NCBI GenBank assembly: GCA_027491315.1
Contig: JAIXWL010000001.1
Location: forward strand, 62,001-126,000
Direction of reading: 5' to 3'
DNA length: 64,000 nucleotides
Origin: Cytophagaceae bacterium
Lineage (GTDB): Bacteria > Bacteroidota > Bacteroidia > Cytophagales > Spirosomataceae
Part shown: piece after piece, positions 8,797 to 17,916 of the stretch
How the letters are laid out: every line of letters starts with the position of its first letter
How positions within the stretch are numbered: the stretch's first letter is position 1
Position numbers and translations under genes: made by a program
The notes under the pieces: model-generated
What the model saw: the letters and a program-made list of their open reading frames with translations, nothing else
What the model was told of the DNA's origin: nothing
Database searches by the model: none

Positions 8797-9660
8797 ATGA
8801 AAAGTATTTGGCAGGACATTCGGCTAGTCATTCAAAACCCAGAAAATGGGTTATGGCGCTTGATATTAGCCAATGTGGTAGTCTTTGTTGTCATTTCTTT
8901 AACCCATGTATTTTTATCATTAGCGGGTAAAGAAGACTGGTATAATTTACTCCTAGAGCAAATTGCCCTCTCCTCACAACCTAAGGTCGTTTTGTACAAA
9001 CCTTGGACATTCTTCACTTATTTCTTTGCTCATTTTGAGATTTTCCACCTGATATTCAATATGCTGTTTCTGTATTGGTTTGGACAAATCATCCACACTT
9101 TTATAGGTCAAAAGCGCTTGATTCAATTGTATTTTTTAGGAGGATTAGCCGGAGCTATTGCTTATATTTTATTACTGAATAGCTTTTCCTATTTTGTCAT
9201 GAAGGGCCCCATTTTCTTAAATGGTGCTTCTGCCAGTGTTTTTGCTATCGTGGTGGGTGCAGCCACTTTACAACCCAACTATAAGGTACACCTTTTAATC
9301 TTTGGAGAAGTAGCCATTAAATATGTCGCGGCATTTTATATTCTTTGGTCCATGATTGAAACAACAGGAACTAATGCCGGAGGAAATATCGCCCATTTAG
9401 GAGGAGCCCTTTTAGGCTTTCTGTATGCTTACTCTTACCAAAAAAGACAATCACGCAGACCTGCACCCGAAGAAAAAATATACTCTTATTCCATGACGAT
9501 CCAACGAAAAATACAAGATTTCGTAGAACAAAATGATGCCGATGAGATTGAAGAGGATGAATTGAACGCCATTTTAGATAAAATTTCTACCTCGGGTTAT
9601 GAAAGTTTAAGCAAACATGAAAAGAAACGATTGTTTAAAGCAAGTCAAAAAAATGACTAG
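8797..9660 (+). CDS. Second rhomboid protease with cytoplasmic C-terminal tail
   Basis: 287 residues. Rhomboid motifs: FAHFEIFHLIFNMLFLYWFG (helix 2), catalytic Ser in NGASASVFAIV near residue 145 (the usual GxSG reads GASA) and His in NIAHLGGALLGF near 200. After the membrane domain comes a soluble tail of about 70 residues, ending in a short helical motif (ELNAILDKISTSGYESLS...) of the DUF6576 type often found on Bacteroidota rhomboids. One base separates it from the first rhomboid gene. The substrate is unknown. The altered fourth residue of the serine motif does not remove any catalytic residue. Confidence 0.9.
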   Translation: MKSIWQDIRLVIQNPENGLWRLILANVVVFVVISLTHVFLSLAGKEDWYNLLLEQIALSSQPKVVLYKPWTFFTYFFAHFEIFHLIFNMLFLYWFGQIIHTFIGQKRLIQLYFLGGLAGAIAYILLLNSFSYFVMKGPIFLNGASASVFAIVVGAATLQPNYKVHLLIFGEVAIKYVAAFYILWSMIETTGTNAGGNIAHLGGALLGFLYAYSYQKRQSRRPAPEEKIYSYSMTIQRKIQDFVEQNDADEIEEDELNAILDKISTSGYESLSKHEKKRLFKASQKND

Positions 9661-9677
9661 TCAGCCAAAAACATTTT

Positions 9678-9685
9678 TACCTTTG
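9678..9685 (+). promoter_or_regulatory. -7 promoter box for dxs
   Basis: TACCTTTG, an exact TAnnTTTG match, lies 43 bases before the dxs ATG. No clear -33 TTG at normal spacing. Confidence 0.5.
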
Positions 9686-9728
9686 TATAGTTAGAAAAGA
9701 ACCCTTTATAAAAAATACCCCTCCAAGT

Positions 9729-11681
9729 ATGCAATTTCAAGCCGGACCTATCCTAAGCAAAATCCAATCCCCAGCGGATTTGCGGAAGTTGTCCCCTGCA
9801 GATTTACCTGCAGTTTGCCATGAATTGCGCCAATTTATTATTGACCATGTATCAGTCAATGGAGGGCATTTTGGTGCTTCATTAGGGGTTACCGAATTGA
9901 CAGTTGCCTTACATTATGTTTTCAACACGCCAGACGATCAACTCGTTTGGGATGTCGGTCATCAAGCCTACGGACACAAAATACTCACTGGTCGCCAGGA
10001 TTCATTTCATACAAATCGACTATTAGGAGGAATAAGTGGCTTTCCCAAGCGTTCGGAAAGTGAATATGATGCTTTTGGCGTTGGTCATTCATCTACTTCC
10101 ATTTCTGCAGCCTTAGGTATGGCTGTCGCTTCTCGGTATAAAAAAGAGTTTCATAAACAGCACATTGCCGTCATTGGTGACGGTTCGATGACAGCCGGTA
10201 TGGCCTTCGAGGCAATGAATCATGCCGGGGATATTCCCAACAATATGCTCATTATCCTCAACGATAATTGCATGGCCATTGACCCCAATGTTGGTGCCTT
10301 AAAGGAATATTTAACCGACATCACCACTTCACATACCTACAATCGAGTAAAAGATGATGTTTGGAATCTATTGGGAAAGATGTCCAAATTTGGGAAATCC
10401 GCCCAGGAGATTGTTTCTAAAATTGAAAATGGGCTGAAAGCCACATTACTTAAGCAAAGTAATCTCTTTGAATCGCTAAATTTAAGGTATTTTGGACCCA
10501 TTGATGGCCATGATGTACAATATTTAACCACGGTCTTAAATGATTTAAAGGATATTCCTGGACCTAAAATCTTACATTGTATTACTACCAAAGGGAAAGG
10601 GTATTCATTAGCAGAAAAAGATCAAACACGTTGGCATGCCCCAGGAAAATTTGATAAAATCACTGGGGAAATCCATAAAAAGACCTTCGATAATCCACAA
10701 CCTCCTAAATATCAAGAGGTTTTTGGACATACCATATTAGAATTAGCAGAGCAAAATCCTAAAATTATGGGAATTACGCCTGCTATGCCTTCCGGCTCCT
10801 CTTTGAATATTATGATGAGAGCTATGCCTGACCGGGCTTTTGATGTGGGGATAGCCGAACAACATGCTGTTACTTTTTCAGCTGGTATGGCCACCCAAGG
10901 TTTAACCGTCTTTTGTAATATCTATAGTTCTTTCATGCAACGAGGCTATGACCAAGTAGTTCATGATGTTTGTCTACAAAAGCTTCCCGTGATATTCTGT
11001 TTAGACCGAGCTGGCTTAGCTGGCGCTGATGGTCCTACACATCATGGTTTATACGACTTGGCTTATATGCGTTGTATACCCAACATGATAGTTGCTGCTC
11101 CTAGAAACGAGCAAGAACTTAGAAATATCATGTACACTGCGTCTTTAGATACATTTAAAGAACATCAAAAAGCCATTACCATCCGATACCCTCGTGGTGC
11201 GGGAGTGATGCCTGTATGGAGGACCTCCTTCGAGGAAATTAAAATTGGAACAGGACAAAAGATATTTGATGGAGAGGATGTTGCCATATTAAGTATTGGC
11301 CATATCGGAAATGAGGCTGAATTAGCTTGTCAAAAAGCGAAATCAGTAGGAATGAATCCAGCGCTTTACGACATGAGATTCGTGAAACCATTGGATGAAA
11401 AAATACTTCATGAAGTATTTACCAAGTATAATCAAGTCATTACGGTGGAAGATGCCTGCATACAAGGTGGCTTTGGTTCTGCTATCGCCGAGTTTATGCT
11501 AGACCATGGCTACAATAAGCCAATTTTACGTTTAGGGGTCCCAGATGATATAATTGAACATGGAGAGCCTCATGAACTTTATCAATTATGTGGTATTGAT
11601 TCAGATAGTATCCTGAAAAAAATAGCCCACTTCTACCCAAAGAAGACGAAATCTACTTCTCAGAAAGTTAGTCAAGATTAA
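9729..11681 (+). CDS. dxs: 1-deoxy-D-xylulose-5-phosphate synthase
   Basis: First enzyme of the MEP isoprenoid pathway: joins pyruvate and glyceraldehyde 3-phosphate using thiamine diphosphate. At 650 residues it is full length. Visible landmarks: WDVGHQAYGHKILTGR near residue 76, the thiamine-diphosphate motif GDGSMTAGMAFEAMNHAG near 150, RYFGPIDGHD near 255, GIAEQHAVTFSAGMA near 375 with the catalytic Glu, and DGPTHHGLYDLAYMR near 435. It supplies precursors for the carotenoid pathway implied by the crtD-like gene at 40.2 kb. It has its own -7 box and is followed by typA with a separate promoter. Confidence 0.97.
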   Translation: MQFQAGPILSKIQSPADLRKLSPADLPAVCHELRQFIIDHVSVNGGHFGASLGVTELTVALHYVFNTPDDQLVWDVGHQAYGHKILTGRQDSFHTNRLLGGISGFPKRSESEYDAFGVGHSSTSISAALGMAVASRYKKEFHKQHIAVIGDGSMTAGMAFEAMNHAGDIPNNMLIILNDNCMAIDPNVGALKEYLTDITTSHTYNRVKDDVWNLLGKMSKFGKSAQEIVSKIENGLKATLLKQSNLFESLNLRYFGPIDGHDVQYLTTVLNDLKDIPGPKILHCITTKGKGYSLAEKDQTRWHAPGKFDKITGEIHKKTFDNPQPPKYQEVFGHTILELAEQNPKIMGITPAMPSGSSLNIMMRAMPDRAFDVGIAEQHAVTFSAGMATQGLTVFCNIYSSFMQRGYDQVVHDVCLQKLPVIFCLDRAGLAGADGPTHHGLYDLAYMRCIPNMIVAAPRNEQELRNIMYTASLDTFKEHQKAITIRYPRGAGVMPVWRTSFEEIKIGTGQKIFDGEDVAILSIGHIGNEAELACQKAKSVGMNPALYDMRFVKPLDEKILHEVFTKYNQVITVEDACIQGGFGSAIAEFMLDHGYNKPILRLGVPDDIIEHGEPHELYQLCGIDSDSILKKIAHFYPKKTKSTSQKVSQD

Positions 11682-11732
11682 GTTTTCGCGATTTCATTCA
11701 ATACAATTAGTACTTTTCTAAGAAATAATCCC

Positions 11733-11740
11733 TACCTTTG
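11733..11740 (+). promoter_or_regulatory. -7 promoter box for typA
   Basis: TACCTTTG followed by CAC matches TAnnTTTG(C). It sits 55 bases before the ATG chosen for typA. The -33 element is weak. Confidence 0.55.
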
Positions 11741-11795
11741 CACCTTAAATTTCCTCTGGCAGAGAGATTTGATTTCATCAAAGCGCCATTATTTT

Positions 11796-13604
11796 ATGCA
11801 AAGCATTCGCAACATTGCCATCATTGCCCACGTTGACCACGGTAAAACTACGCTAGTCGACAAAATCATTCATGCATCTAAGATTTTTAGAGAAAATCAA
11901 GAATTCGGTGATCTGATCTTGGATAACAACGACTTAGAAAGAGAGCGTGGAATTACCATCGTTTCAAAAAACGTATCCGTTCGCTATAATGGCGTTAAAA
12001 TCAACATCATTGATACTCCTGGTCACGCCGACTTTGGAGGAGAAGTGGAACGTGTATTACGTATGGCTGATGGTGTTTTGTTATTAGTGGATGCCTTTGA
12101 AGGCCCAATGCCACAAACACGTTTCGTATTATCTAAGGCTATCGCTTTAGGTTTGAAACCAATCGTGGTTGTAAACAAAGTAGATAAAGAAAACTGTCGT
12201 CCAGATGAGGTACATGAGTCAGTTTTTGACTTAATGTTTAACTTAAATGCGACTGAAGAGCAATTGGATTTCCCTTGCTTATACGGTTCTTCTAAACAAG
12301 GCTGGATGAATACAGATTGGAAGACCCCAACTGATAATATCATCCCTTTATTAGATGCCATCATTGAGCACATTCCTGCTTCTAAGGTTCAGGAAGGTAC
12401 TCCTCAAATGCAAATTACTTCTTTGGACTACTCTTCTTTTGTTGGTCGTATCGCGATCGGACGTTTGGAGCGTGGAACCTTGAAAGAAAATATGCCTATT
12501 GCTCTTTGTAAGTCTGATGGTTCAGTGAAGAAAATGCGTATCAAAGAACTACAAGTATTTGAAGGCCTTGGAAAGGTACGCGTTGATACTGTTGAATGTG
12601 GAGAGATTTGCGCGGTAACAGGTATTGAAGATTTTGAAATTGGTGATACCTTGGCTGATCCAGAAAATCCAGAAGCATTAGAGCGTATCGCCATTGACGA
12701 GCCAACGATGAATATGTTATTTACCATTAACAACTCACCGTTCTTCGGTAGAGAAGGTAAAATGGTAACTTCTCGCCATATCCGTGAGCGTCTATTCAAG
12801 GAGACTGAGAAAAACTTAGCTTTAAGAGTAATGACCACGGAAAGTGAGGATAAATTCTTAGTTTTCGGTCGTGGAATTCTTCACTTGTCTGTTTTGATTG
12901 AAACCATGCGTCGCGAAGGTTATGAATTACAAGTAGGGCAGCCTCAAGTAATTTATAAAGAAGGTGAAAATGGAGAAAAATTAGAGCCAATCGAATCATT
13001 AGTGGTAGATGTACCAGAAGAAGTAGCGGGTAAAGTAATCGAATTAGCAACCCAAGGAAAGGGAGAATTATTGATTATGGAACCTAAAGGTGACTTACAA
13101 CACTTAGAATTTAATATCCCTTCAAGAGGTTTGATTGGATTACGTTCTAAAGTATTAACTGCTACCTTCGGTGAAGCTATCATGGCCCACCGTTTTATTG
13201 GATATGAGCCATTCAAAGGCCCCATTCCAGGTAGAATCAATGGTTCTTTGATTTCAATGAATACGGGTGTTGCTACTCCTTATGCTATTGATAAATTACA
13301 AGACAGAGGGGTGTTCTTCATCGATCCAGGTGAGGAGATTTACTCAGGAATGGTAGTCGGTGAGCATAATCGCCAAAACGATATTGAGGTAAACCTGCAA
13401 AATGCCAAGCAATTAACCAATATGCGTGCTTCGGGTACGGATACCAACACCAAGATTGCTCCAAAATTAAACTTCTCATTAGAAGAGTGTATGGAATTCA
13501 TTCAAAAGGATGAATACTTAGAAATCACTCCTAAGTCTTTACGTATGCGTAAGATCTACCTTGATCCAAACGAGCGTAAACGTCAAGAGCAAAAAAATAA
13601 ATAA
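11796..13604 (+). CDS. typA: Ribosome-associated translational GTPase TypA/BipA
   Basis: 602 residues, the usual length for this elongation-factor-like GTPase, which acts on the ribosome during stress and assembly. G1 is AHVDHGKTTLVDK near residue 10, the switch region has ERERGITIVSKN, G3 is DTPGHADFGGEVERV, and G4 is NKVD. Domains II, III, V and the TypA-specific C-terminus (SRGLIGLRSKVL, ending near the KRQEQK tail) follow. An in-frame TTG at 11769 would add nine residues, but ATG 11796 gives MQSIRNIAIIAHVDHG, the usual family start. A hairpin terminator begins 6 bases after the stop codon. Confidence 0.96.
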   Translation: MQSIRNIAIIAHVDHGKTTLVDKIIHASKIFRENQEFGDLILDNNDLERERGITIVSKNVSVRYNGVKINIIDTPGHADFGGEVERVLRMADGVLLLVDAFEGPMPQTRFVLSKAIALGLKPIVVVNKVDKENCRPDEVHESVFDLMFNLNATEEQLDFPCLYGSSKQGWMNTDWKTPTDNIIPLLDAIIEHIPASKVQEGTPQMQITSLDYSSFVGRIAIGRLERGTLKENMPIALCKSDGSVKKMRIKELQVFEGLGKVRVDTVECGEICAVTGIEDFEIGDTLADPENPEALERIAIDEPTMNMLFTINNSPFFGREGKMVTSRHIRERLFKETEKNLALRVMTTESEDKFLVFGRGILHLSVLIETMRREGYELQVGQPQVIYKEGENGEKLEPIESLVVDVPEEVAGKVIELATQGKGELLIMEPKGDLQHLEFNIPSRGLIGLRSKVLTATFGEAIMAHRFIGYEPFKGPIPGRINGSLISMNTGVATPYAIDKLQDRGVFFIDPGEEIYSGMVVGEHNRQNDIEVNLQNAKQLTNMRASGTDTNTKIAPKLNFSLEECMEFIQKDEYLEITPKSLRMRKIYLDPNERKRQEQKNK

Positions 13605-13609
13605 ATTAG

Positions 13610-13638
13610 AAAGGCTGTCCGAAACGACAGCCTTTTTT
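13610..13638. terminator. Bidirectional hairpin terminator between typA and comEC
   Basis: AAAGGCTGTC (13610-13619) pairs perfectly with GACAGCCTTT (13626-13635) across a 6-base loop, followed by a T run for the plus strand. The flanking A-rich bases give a T-rich stretch on the minus strand too, so it can serve both convergent genes. It overlaps the comEC stop codon. Confidence 0.88.
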
Positions 13639-15703
13639 AATATACCTGAGCAGAAACAGAATCCAAGGCTAGCTGATTGTGAGATGAGGTTAAAGGTCTT
13701 CGGTAATAAGCCGGTATTGATTGTGTCCAAAGCCATTGACTTTCTATATTATATTTCAATAGCTCATCCCAATGGGCCTTTTTAAGTCGGCCATTCAAAA
13801 TAAAAACATCTACATGCTTAGGAATTAAACCTTGTTCATTCTTTGCCCAATAGTAATGTTTTCCCTTCCAATACCAAGAAAGATTTCTGGTTGAATCCCA
13901 AGTTACCTGAACAGTATCCTGTACATAGTGATTGGCTAAAAGAGGTGAAATATTAGATTGTATCCAAGCGGGGTCTTGGTACATACCTGATGGCCCTACT
14001 AGCTTAGCTTTTAATCCTTTGAGATGAATCCAAACAGGGTCTCCCCTATACTGTGCTAGGTAAGCCATAGATTGCTCTTTCATTAACTTCCATTGCTCCC
14101 ACTGAAAATAGCCAACACTTCCCAGCATCAATATGGGCAATAAGATTAAATAGGTAAGATTACGTGTTTTCCACCAGGATATACTCCATATAAGGATTAA
14201 AAAATAAGGAAAGAACATCCATCCGTCCCAATGTAAAAAGGGAATCGTCGGTTCAAATTCACGATCAAGCCAATACATGAGCGCATGCAACATATGAAGG
14301 CTATAATCAAACAATGCTCCTAGAACATCATAGCATGTAATGTAGCCGACCGCTTGAAAAATAGGCGCTGAGATTAGAAAAGCCATCCCCAAGACTAATG
14401 AAATGGAAGAAATTAATACCAATATGGGATTAGCCAATAACATAATCCCGATATGAGGGAATTGATGGAAGTAATACAATATCCATGGAAAGGTCAAAAT
14501 TTGAGCGGCAATTGCCACAGTGGTCAAGGATATCACTTGTTTAATTAGGTAATTAAGTATGGGACTTTCTACTGTTGGCTGCCAAATAGCATTTAAATAA
14601 GGCTGAAACAGAAGAATACCCAAAACCGCCAAAAAAGACAATTGAAATCCTACATCAAATAATTGCATAGGATCCCAAATCAATATGATAAATGCAGTAA
14701 ACGAAAGTAAATTAATGGAATTTACAGGGTAACGGAATGTCTGAGCAAATAGCACAACGGAAAACATCCAGCTGGCTCTTACTACTGGTGCTGAAAAACC
14801 TGTGATACCGGCATACAGCCAAATCAGGATTATAGGAAAAACAAACAAGGCTACTTGCATCAATCTGGTTCGCTTAGGAATGAATTTTAAGAAAAATTGT
14901 AAACACATAAAAAGTATCCCAATATGCATTCCAGAGACAGATAAAATATGAATAGCCCCCAAGGCGGCATAGCTTTTTTTTGTTTCAAAATCAATCTTTT
15001 CATGACTCCCCAATAACATGGCGCCCGCCACGGCCTTATTTCTTTCTTCAAGGACAACGCGATGTAAATGGTGGAGTAAGGTCCGCTGCCAATGGTCAAA
15101 AAGAGCGAGTAGGGAGAAATTAGAATGTGAAGGCTGTAGTAATTTTACCTGTTTCCTAGGTAAATACCCCGTAGTGAATATGCCCTTTCGAGCATAAAAT
15201 ACAGGCCAGTTTTGTCCATAAGGAAATGCTCCTGGCCGGATAGCTTGAAGCTGAGCATGAACTAAATAGGAATCCCCTATCTGAGGAGCAGGGCCTTTTT
15301 TCTCCAAATAAAAAATACTTTTACTTCGAATTTCTTGCCAAAGGCCTTTGCTAGTTAAATAAGCAGAGATTTCTCCCTCCAGTGCATAAGTCTTTGATTT
15401 GGCCACAGGTATACTGGTGGTTTGAAATCGAAAAGCTATAAGGTCCTTGGGTGGCTTTTGAAAGCGACAATTCCGTTCGAAACTATGAAAATAAGCGGCT
15501 AATAAACAGCATACTGAAAGGAGAAAAGAATAAAAGACGGTTTTATTTGAAATCCATAAAAAGAGAGCCACTAGCAAACAAAGTGGAAATATGAACTTCG
15601 TTGAAATAAGAGATCCTCCTGGTTGATTGGGAACCATCATAATGCCCAAAATCCACCAGAAACAAAGCCGTAAAAAAGGAAATGGACTAAAAAATGAAAA
15701 CAA
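13637..15703 (-). CDS. comEC: ComEC/Rec2-family DNA-uptake channel-like membrane protein
   Basis: 688 residues, multi-pass. The N-terminal membrane anchor is followed by a DUF4131-like soluble region, then the ComEC 'Competence' domain opening with the hallmark LSVSGMHIGILF near residue 260 and a run of about ten hydrophobic helices. The C-terminus is soluble but shows no HxHxDH metallo-beta-lactamase motif, so the nuclease-like domain is degenerate or absent. The family translocates single-stranded DNA through the inner membrane in natural transformation. The start appears to be TTG 15703, because a stop lies two codons upstream and the next Met (15640) would remove the first hydrophobic segment. 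The gene is 17 bases downstream of nadD. Confidence 0.87.
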   Translation of the reverse strand: MFSFFSPFPFLRLCFWWILGIMMVPNQPGGSLISTKFIFPLCLLVALFLWISNKTVFYSFLLSVCCLLAAYFHSFERNCRFQKPPKDLIAFRFQTTSIPVAKSKTYALEGEISAYLTSKGLWQEIRSKSIFYLEKKGPAPQIGDSYLVHAQLQAIRPGAFPYGQNWPVFYARKGIFTTGYLPRKQVKLLQPSHSNFSLLALFDHWQRTLLHHLHRVVLEERNKAVAGAMLLGSHEKIDFETKKSYAALGAIHILSVSGMHIGILFMCLQFFLKFIPKRTRLMQVALFVFPIILIWLYAGITGFSAPVVRASWMFSVVLFAQTFRYPVNSINLLSFTAFIILIWDPMQLFDVGFQLSFLAVLGILLFQPYLNAIWQPTVESPILNYLIKQVISLTTVAIAAQILTFPWILYYFHQFPHIGIMLLANPILVLISSISLVLGMAFLISAPIFQAVGYITCYDVLGALFDYSLHMLHALMYWLDREFEPTIPFLHWDGWMFFPYFLILIWSISWWKTRNLTYLILLPILMLGSVGYFQWEQWKLMKEQSMAYLAQYRGDPVWIHLKGLKAKLVGPSGMYQDPAWIQSNISPLLANHYVQDTVQVTWDSTRNLSWYWKGKHYYWAKNEQGLIPKHVDVFILNGRLKKAHWDELLKYNIESQWLWTQSIPAYYRRPLTSSHNQLALDSVSAQVY

Positions 15704-15720
15704 AATTTAAGCGCTTAGGC

Positions 15721-16293
15721 CTAAATGTAGAATTTTTTCTGAGCGATTAATTGCTCTACTGTATCAGGAACTAGGTATTTTATCGATTGATTTTTTTGAA
15801 TGCATTCCCTGATATAGGTCGCGGAAATATGTAAAACAGGTGCTTTGACCTTTTTTACTTTTGGATGACTCCAAAGATCGGAATTTGGTTCTTCCCCTCT
15901 AGGGTATACGTAAAGGCCAAAATAATCAAGAATCTTATCGTAATTTTTCCAACTTTTAAATTGCTCCAAATTATCACCCCCCAATATTAATTCGAAAGTA
16001 TGTTGAGGATATTTTTCCGACAAATGAATAAGGGTATCTATGGTATATGAAGGCTTTTTTAGGCTGAATTCAATATCACAGCTTTTGAATTGGAAATTAT
16101 CTGCAATGGCTCTTTCGACTAAATCCAATCGATCAAACTCATGCAACAAACTTTTGCTCTTTTTATGGGGATTTTGAGGGGAAACAACAAACCAAATCTG
16201 TTGAACATCCGTTTGATTCAATACCGCTTGTGCAATCATCAAATGACCATGATGAATGGGGTTAAATGAACCAAAAAATAAACCGATTTTCAT
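15721..16293 (-). CDS. nadD: Nicotinate-nucleotide adenylyltransferase
   Basis: 190 residues; adenylates nicotinate mononucleotide in NAD synthesis. The nucleotidyltransferase signature GLFFGSFNPIHHGHLMIA is at residues 4-21 (HxGH = HHGH), and the C-terminal HISATYIRECI provides the SxTxxR-like motif (SATYIR). It lies 3 bases after gmk, within a minus-strand run of gmk, nadD and comEC. Confidence 0.95.
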   Translation of the reverse strand: MKIGLFFGSFNPIHHGHLMIAQAVLNQTDVQQIWFVVSPQNPHKKSKSLLHEFDRLDLVERAIADNFQFKSCDIEFSLKKPSYTIDTLIHLSEKYPQHTFELILGGDNLEQFKSWKNYDKILDYFGLYVYPRGEEPNSDLWSHPKVKKVKAPVLHISATYIRECIQKNQSIKYLVPDTVEQLIAQKKFYI

Positions 16294-16296
16294 GGA

Positions 16297-16863
16297 TTAT
16301 TTAGTAAAATCATCAAAAAGGGCTTGAGCCTCTTCGATGGCATGCTCTAATTTATCATTGACTAAGATGACATCAAATTGACTTTGAAAAGACCATTCAA
16401 ATTTCATCTTAAAAATACGCTTAGATAATGCTTCTTCGCTCTCAGTACCCCTAGAACGCAACCTTTCTTCCAATATCTCCAAGGTGGGAACTTTAACAAA
16501 AATGGCCAATGCACGATCGCCATAATACTTTTTAAGCGCTAGACCACCTTTAACATCCACGTCAAAAATTACGTGTTTTCCGGAAGCCCAAATACGCTCA
16601 ATTTCAGATTTCAAAGTTCCATAATATGCTCCAGGATACACCTCTTCCCATTCAACAAAGGCATCTTCATTGATTTTTTGTCGAAACTCCTCCGGACTTA
16701 AAAAATAATAATCTTTCCCGTTCTCCTCGGATCTCCCACGTTTATCTCGGGTGCATGCTGAAATAGAAAATCCCAAATTGGAATTATTTTTGATGAGTTC
16801 TTTAACGATGGTCGTTTTACCTGAACCCGAAGGTGCTGAAAAAATAATTAATTTCCCTTCCAA
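16297..16863 (-). CDS. gmk: Guanylate kinase
   Basis: 188 residues; phosphorylates GMP to GDP. The P-loop is [13 protein letters not shown] near residue 8, and the GMP-binding part includes [20 protein letters not shown] and the [13 protein letters not shown] segment. No ATG is available; TTG 16863 gives [15 protein letters not shown], which matches the usual start position of this family, so TTG is the likely start codon. Gene order gmk-nadD is common in Bacteroidota. Confidence 0.95.
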   Translation of the reverse strand: MEGKLIIFSAPSGSGKTTIVKELIKNNSNLGFSISACTRDKRGRSEENGKDYYFLSPEEFRQKINEDAFVEWEEVYPGAYYGTLKSEIERIWASGKHVIFDVDVKGGLALKKYYGDRALAIFVKVPTLEILEERLRSRGTESEEALSKRIFKMKFEWSFQSQFDVILVNDKLEHAIEEAQALFDDFTK

Positions 16864-16883
16864 AAAAATGCTGTTTGATTAAG

Positions 16884-17162
16884 CTAACAAAATAAGGGAA
16901 TTAAGATGGAAATAAGGATAATTAATAGAAAAAGTTTCTCTTTGATTCGAGCAAAAAGTTCATCAGGGCATTTTGCCGTACATTTTTCTTTAATAGCCTT
17001 CTTTAATGACGTTTCCAATTCATATCCCTCTTGACACGGAATACATTGATCTTTGTTTGCCAAAAAGGCAGCCTCCTCTTCTGGACTTGCCTCTTTATCC
17101 AATATTCGCTGGATTAGCTTCATGCAATCTTTCTGATGTTCACAGCTCTTCTTCATGCTCAT
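16884..17162 (-). CDS. Small cysteine-rich putative anti-sigma factor with C-terminal membrane anchor
   Basis: 92 residues. Cys and His residues are spaced as in zinc-type anti-sigma factors (CEHQKDC at the start, QCIPCQEGYELE mid-protein, KCTAKCP further on), and the C-terminus LFLLIILISILIPLF is a single hydrophobic helix. It sits 47 bases downstream of an ECF sigma gene on the same strand, the standard arrangement for a sigma/anti-sigma pair. Inference: it holds the ECF sigma factor inactive, perhaps at the membrane or in response to thiol/metal state. The signal is unknown. Confidence 0.68.
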   Translation of the reverse strand: MSMKKSCEHQKDCMKLIQRILDKEASPEEEAAFLANKDQCIPCQEGYELETSLKKAIKEKCTAKCPDELFARIKEKLFLLIILISILIPLFC

Positions 17163-17209
17163 TAATTAATACATTCTGTTTGGGCTAACACAAGCCTTGA
17201 TTTAAAAGT

Positions 17210-17824
17210 TCAATCCAAATCTGACAAAGTGTCAGCGCCATATCCTTTTGATTTAGCATAAGTAGCTAAAGATTCTTTCAATAATGCTCTGGCACGGTGT
17301 AAACGCGAACGTACCGTACCTATTGGGATGTTTAAAATCTTCGCCATTTCTTCGTAGCTAAACTCCTCCAAATCACATAAAATGATAATCATTCGGAAGT
17401 CGACAGGCAAGGCTTGAATTGCTTTGGTAATTTCATCCCCCAACATTTCATTGACTGTTTCCGCATGTAAATCAGCCTGATGAGCCGGTTCTGGATCATC
17501 TTCACCAGCAAAAGATTGCTCTACCCATTCAAACTCAACTTTGGATGGACCACGGGATTTTTTACGGTAATCATTGATGAAATTATTCTTTAGGATGCGA
17601 AATAACCAAGCTTTAGCATATGTCCCCGGCTCAAAAGAATGAATAAAACGATAGGCTTTTAGGCAAGTATCTTGTACCAAATCCTGGGCATCATCTTCAT
17701 CATTCGTCAATCTCAAAGCAAAATTATACATCGCATCTAGATGCGGCATAAATTCTTTTTCAAAAATCAGTCTCGCTTGTGGCGAAGGATCGATTTCATT
17801 TTCTACTTGGACGTCCATAGTCAT
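17210..17824 (-). CDS. ECF-type RNA polymerase sigma factor
   Basis: 204 residues. Region 2 holds LDAMYNFALRLTNDEDDAQDLVQDTCLKAYRF with the usual DAEDLVQ-like core, and WLFRILKNNFINDYRKKSR follows. Region 4 is ALPVDFRMIIILCDLEEFSYEEMAKILNIPIGTVRSRLHRARALLK, a clear helix-turn-helix. A Glu/Asp-rich linker (AGEDDPEPAHQAD) joins them. The adjacent downstream gene looks like its anti-sigma factor. Its regulon cannot be read from this window. No exact TAnnTTTG box was found in the 92 bases upstream. Confidence 0.92.
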   Translation of the reverse strand: MTMDVQVENEIDPSPQARLIFEKEFMPHLDAMYNFALRLTNDEDDAQDLVQDTCLKAYRFIHSFEPGTYAKAWLFRILKNNFINDYRKKSRGPSKVEFEWVEQSFAGEDDPEPAHQADLHAETVNEMLGDEITKAIQALPVDFRMIIILCDLEEFSYEEMAKILNIPIGTVRSRLHRARALLKESLATYAKSKGYGADTLSDLD

Positions 17825-17916
17825 TATATTAAGGCATTATCATTTCCTGATAACGTACAATCCTCCCTACAATTTTATGCCCAAGAAAAAAGTAAGGAAA
17901 AATATGACAAAAAGGC

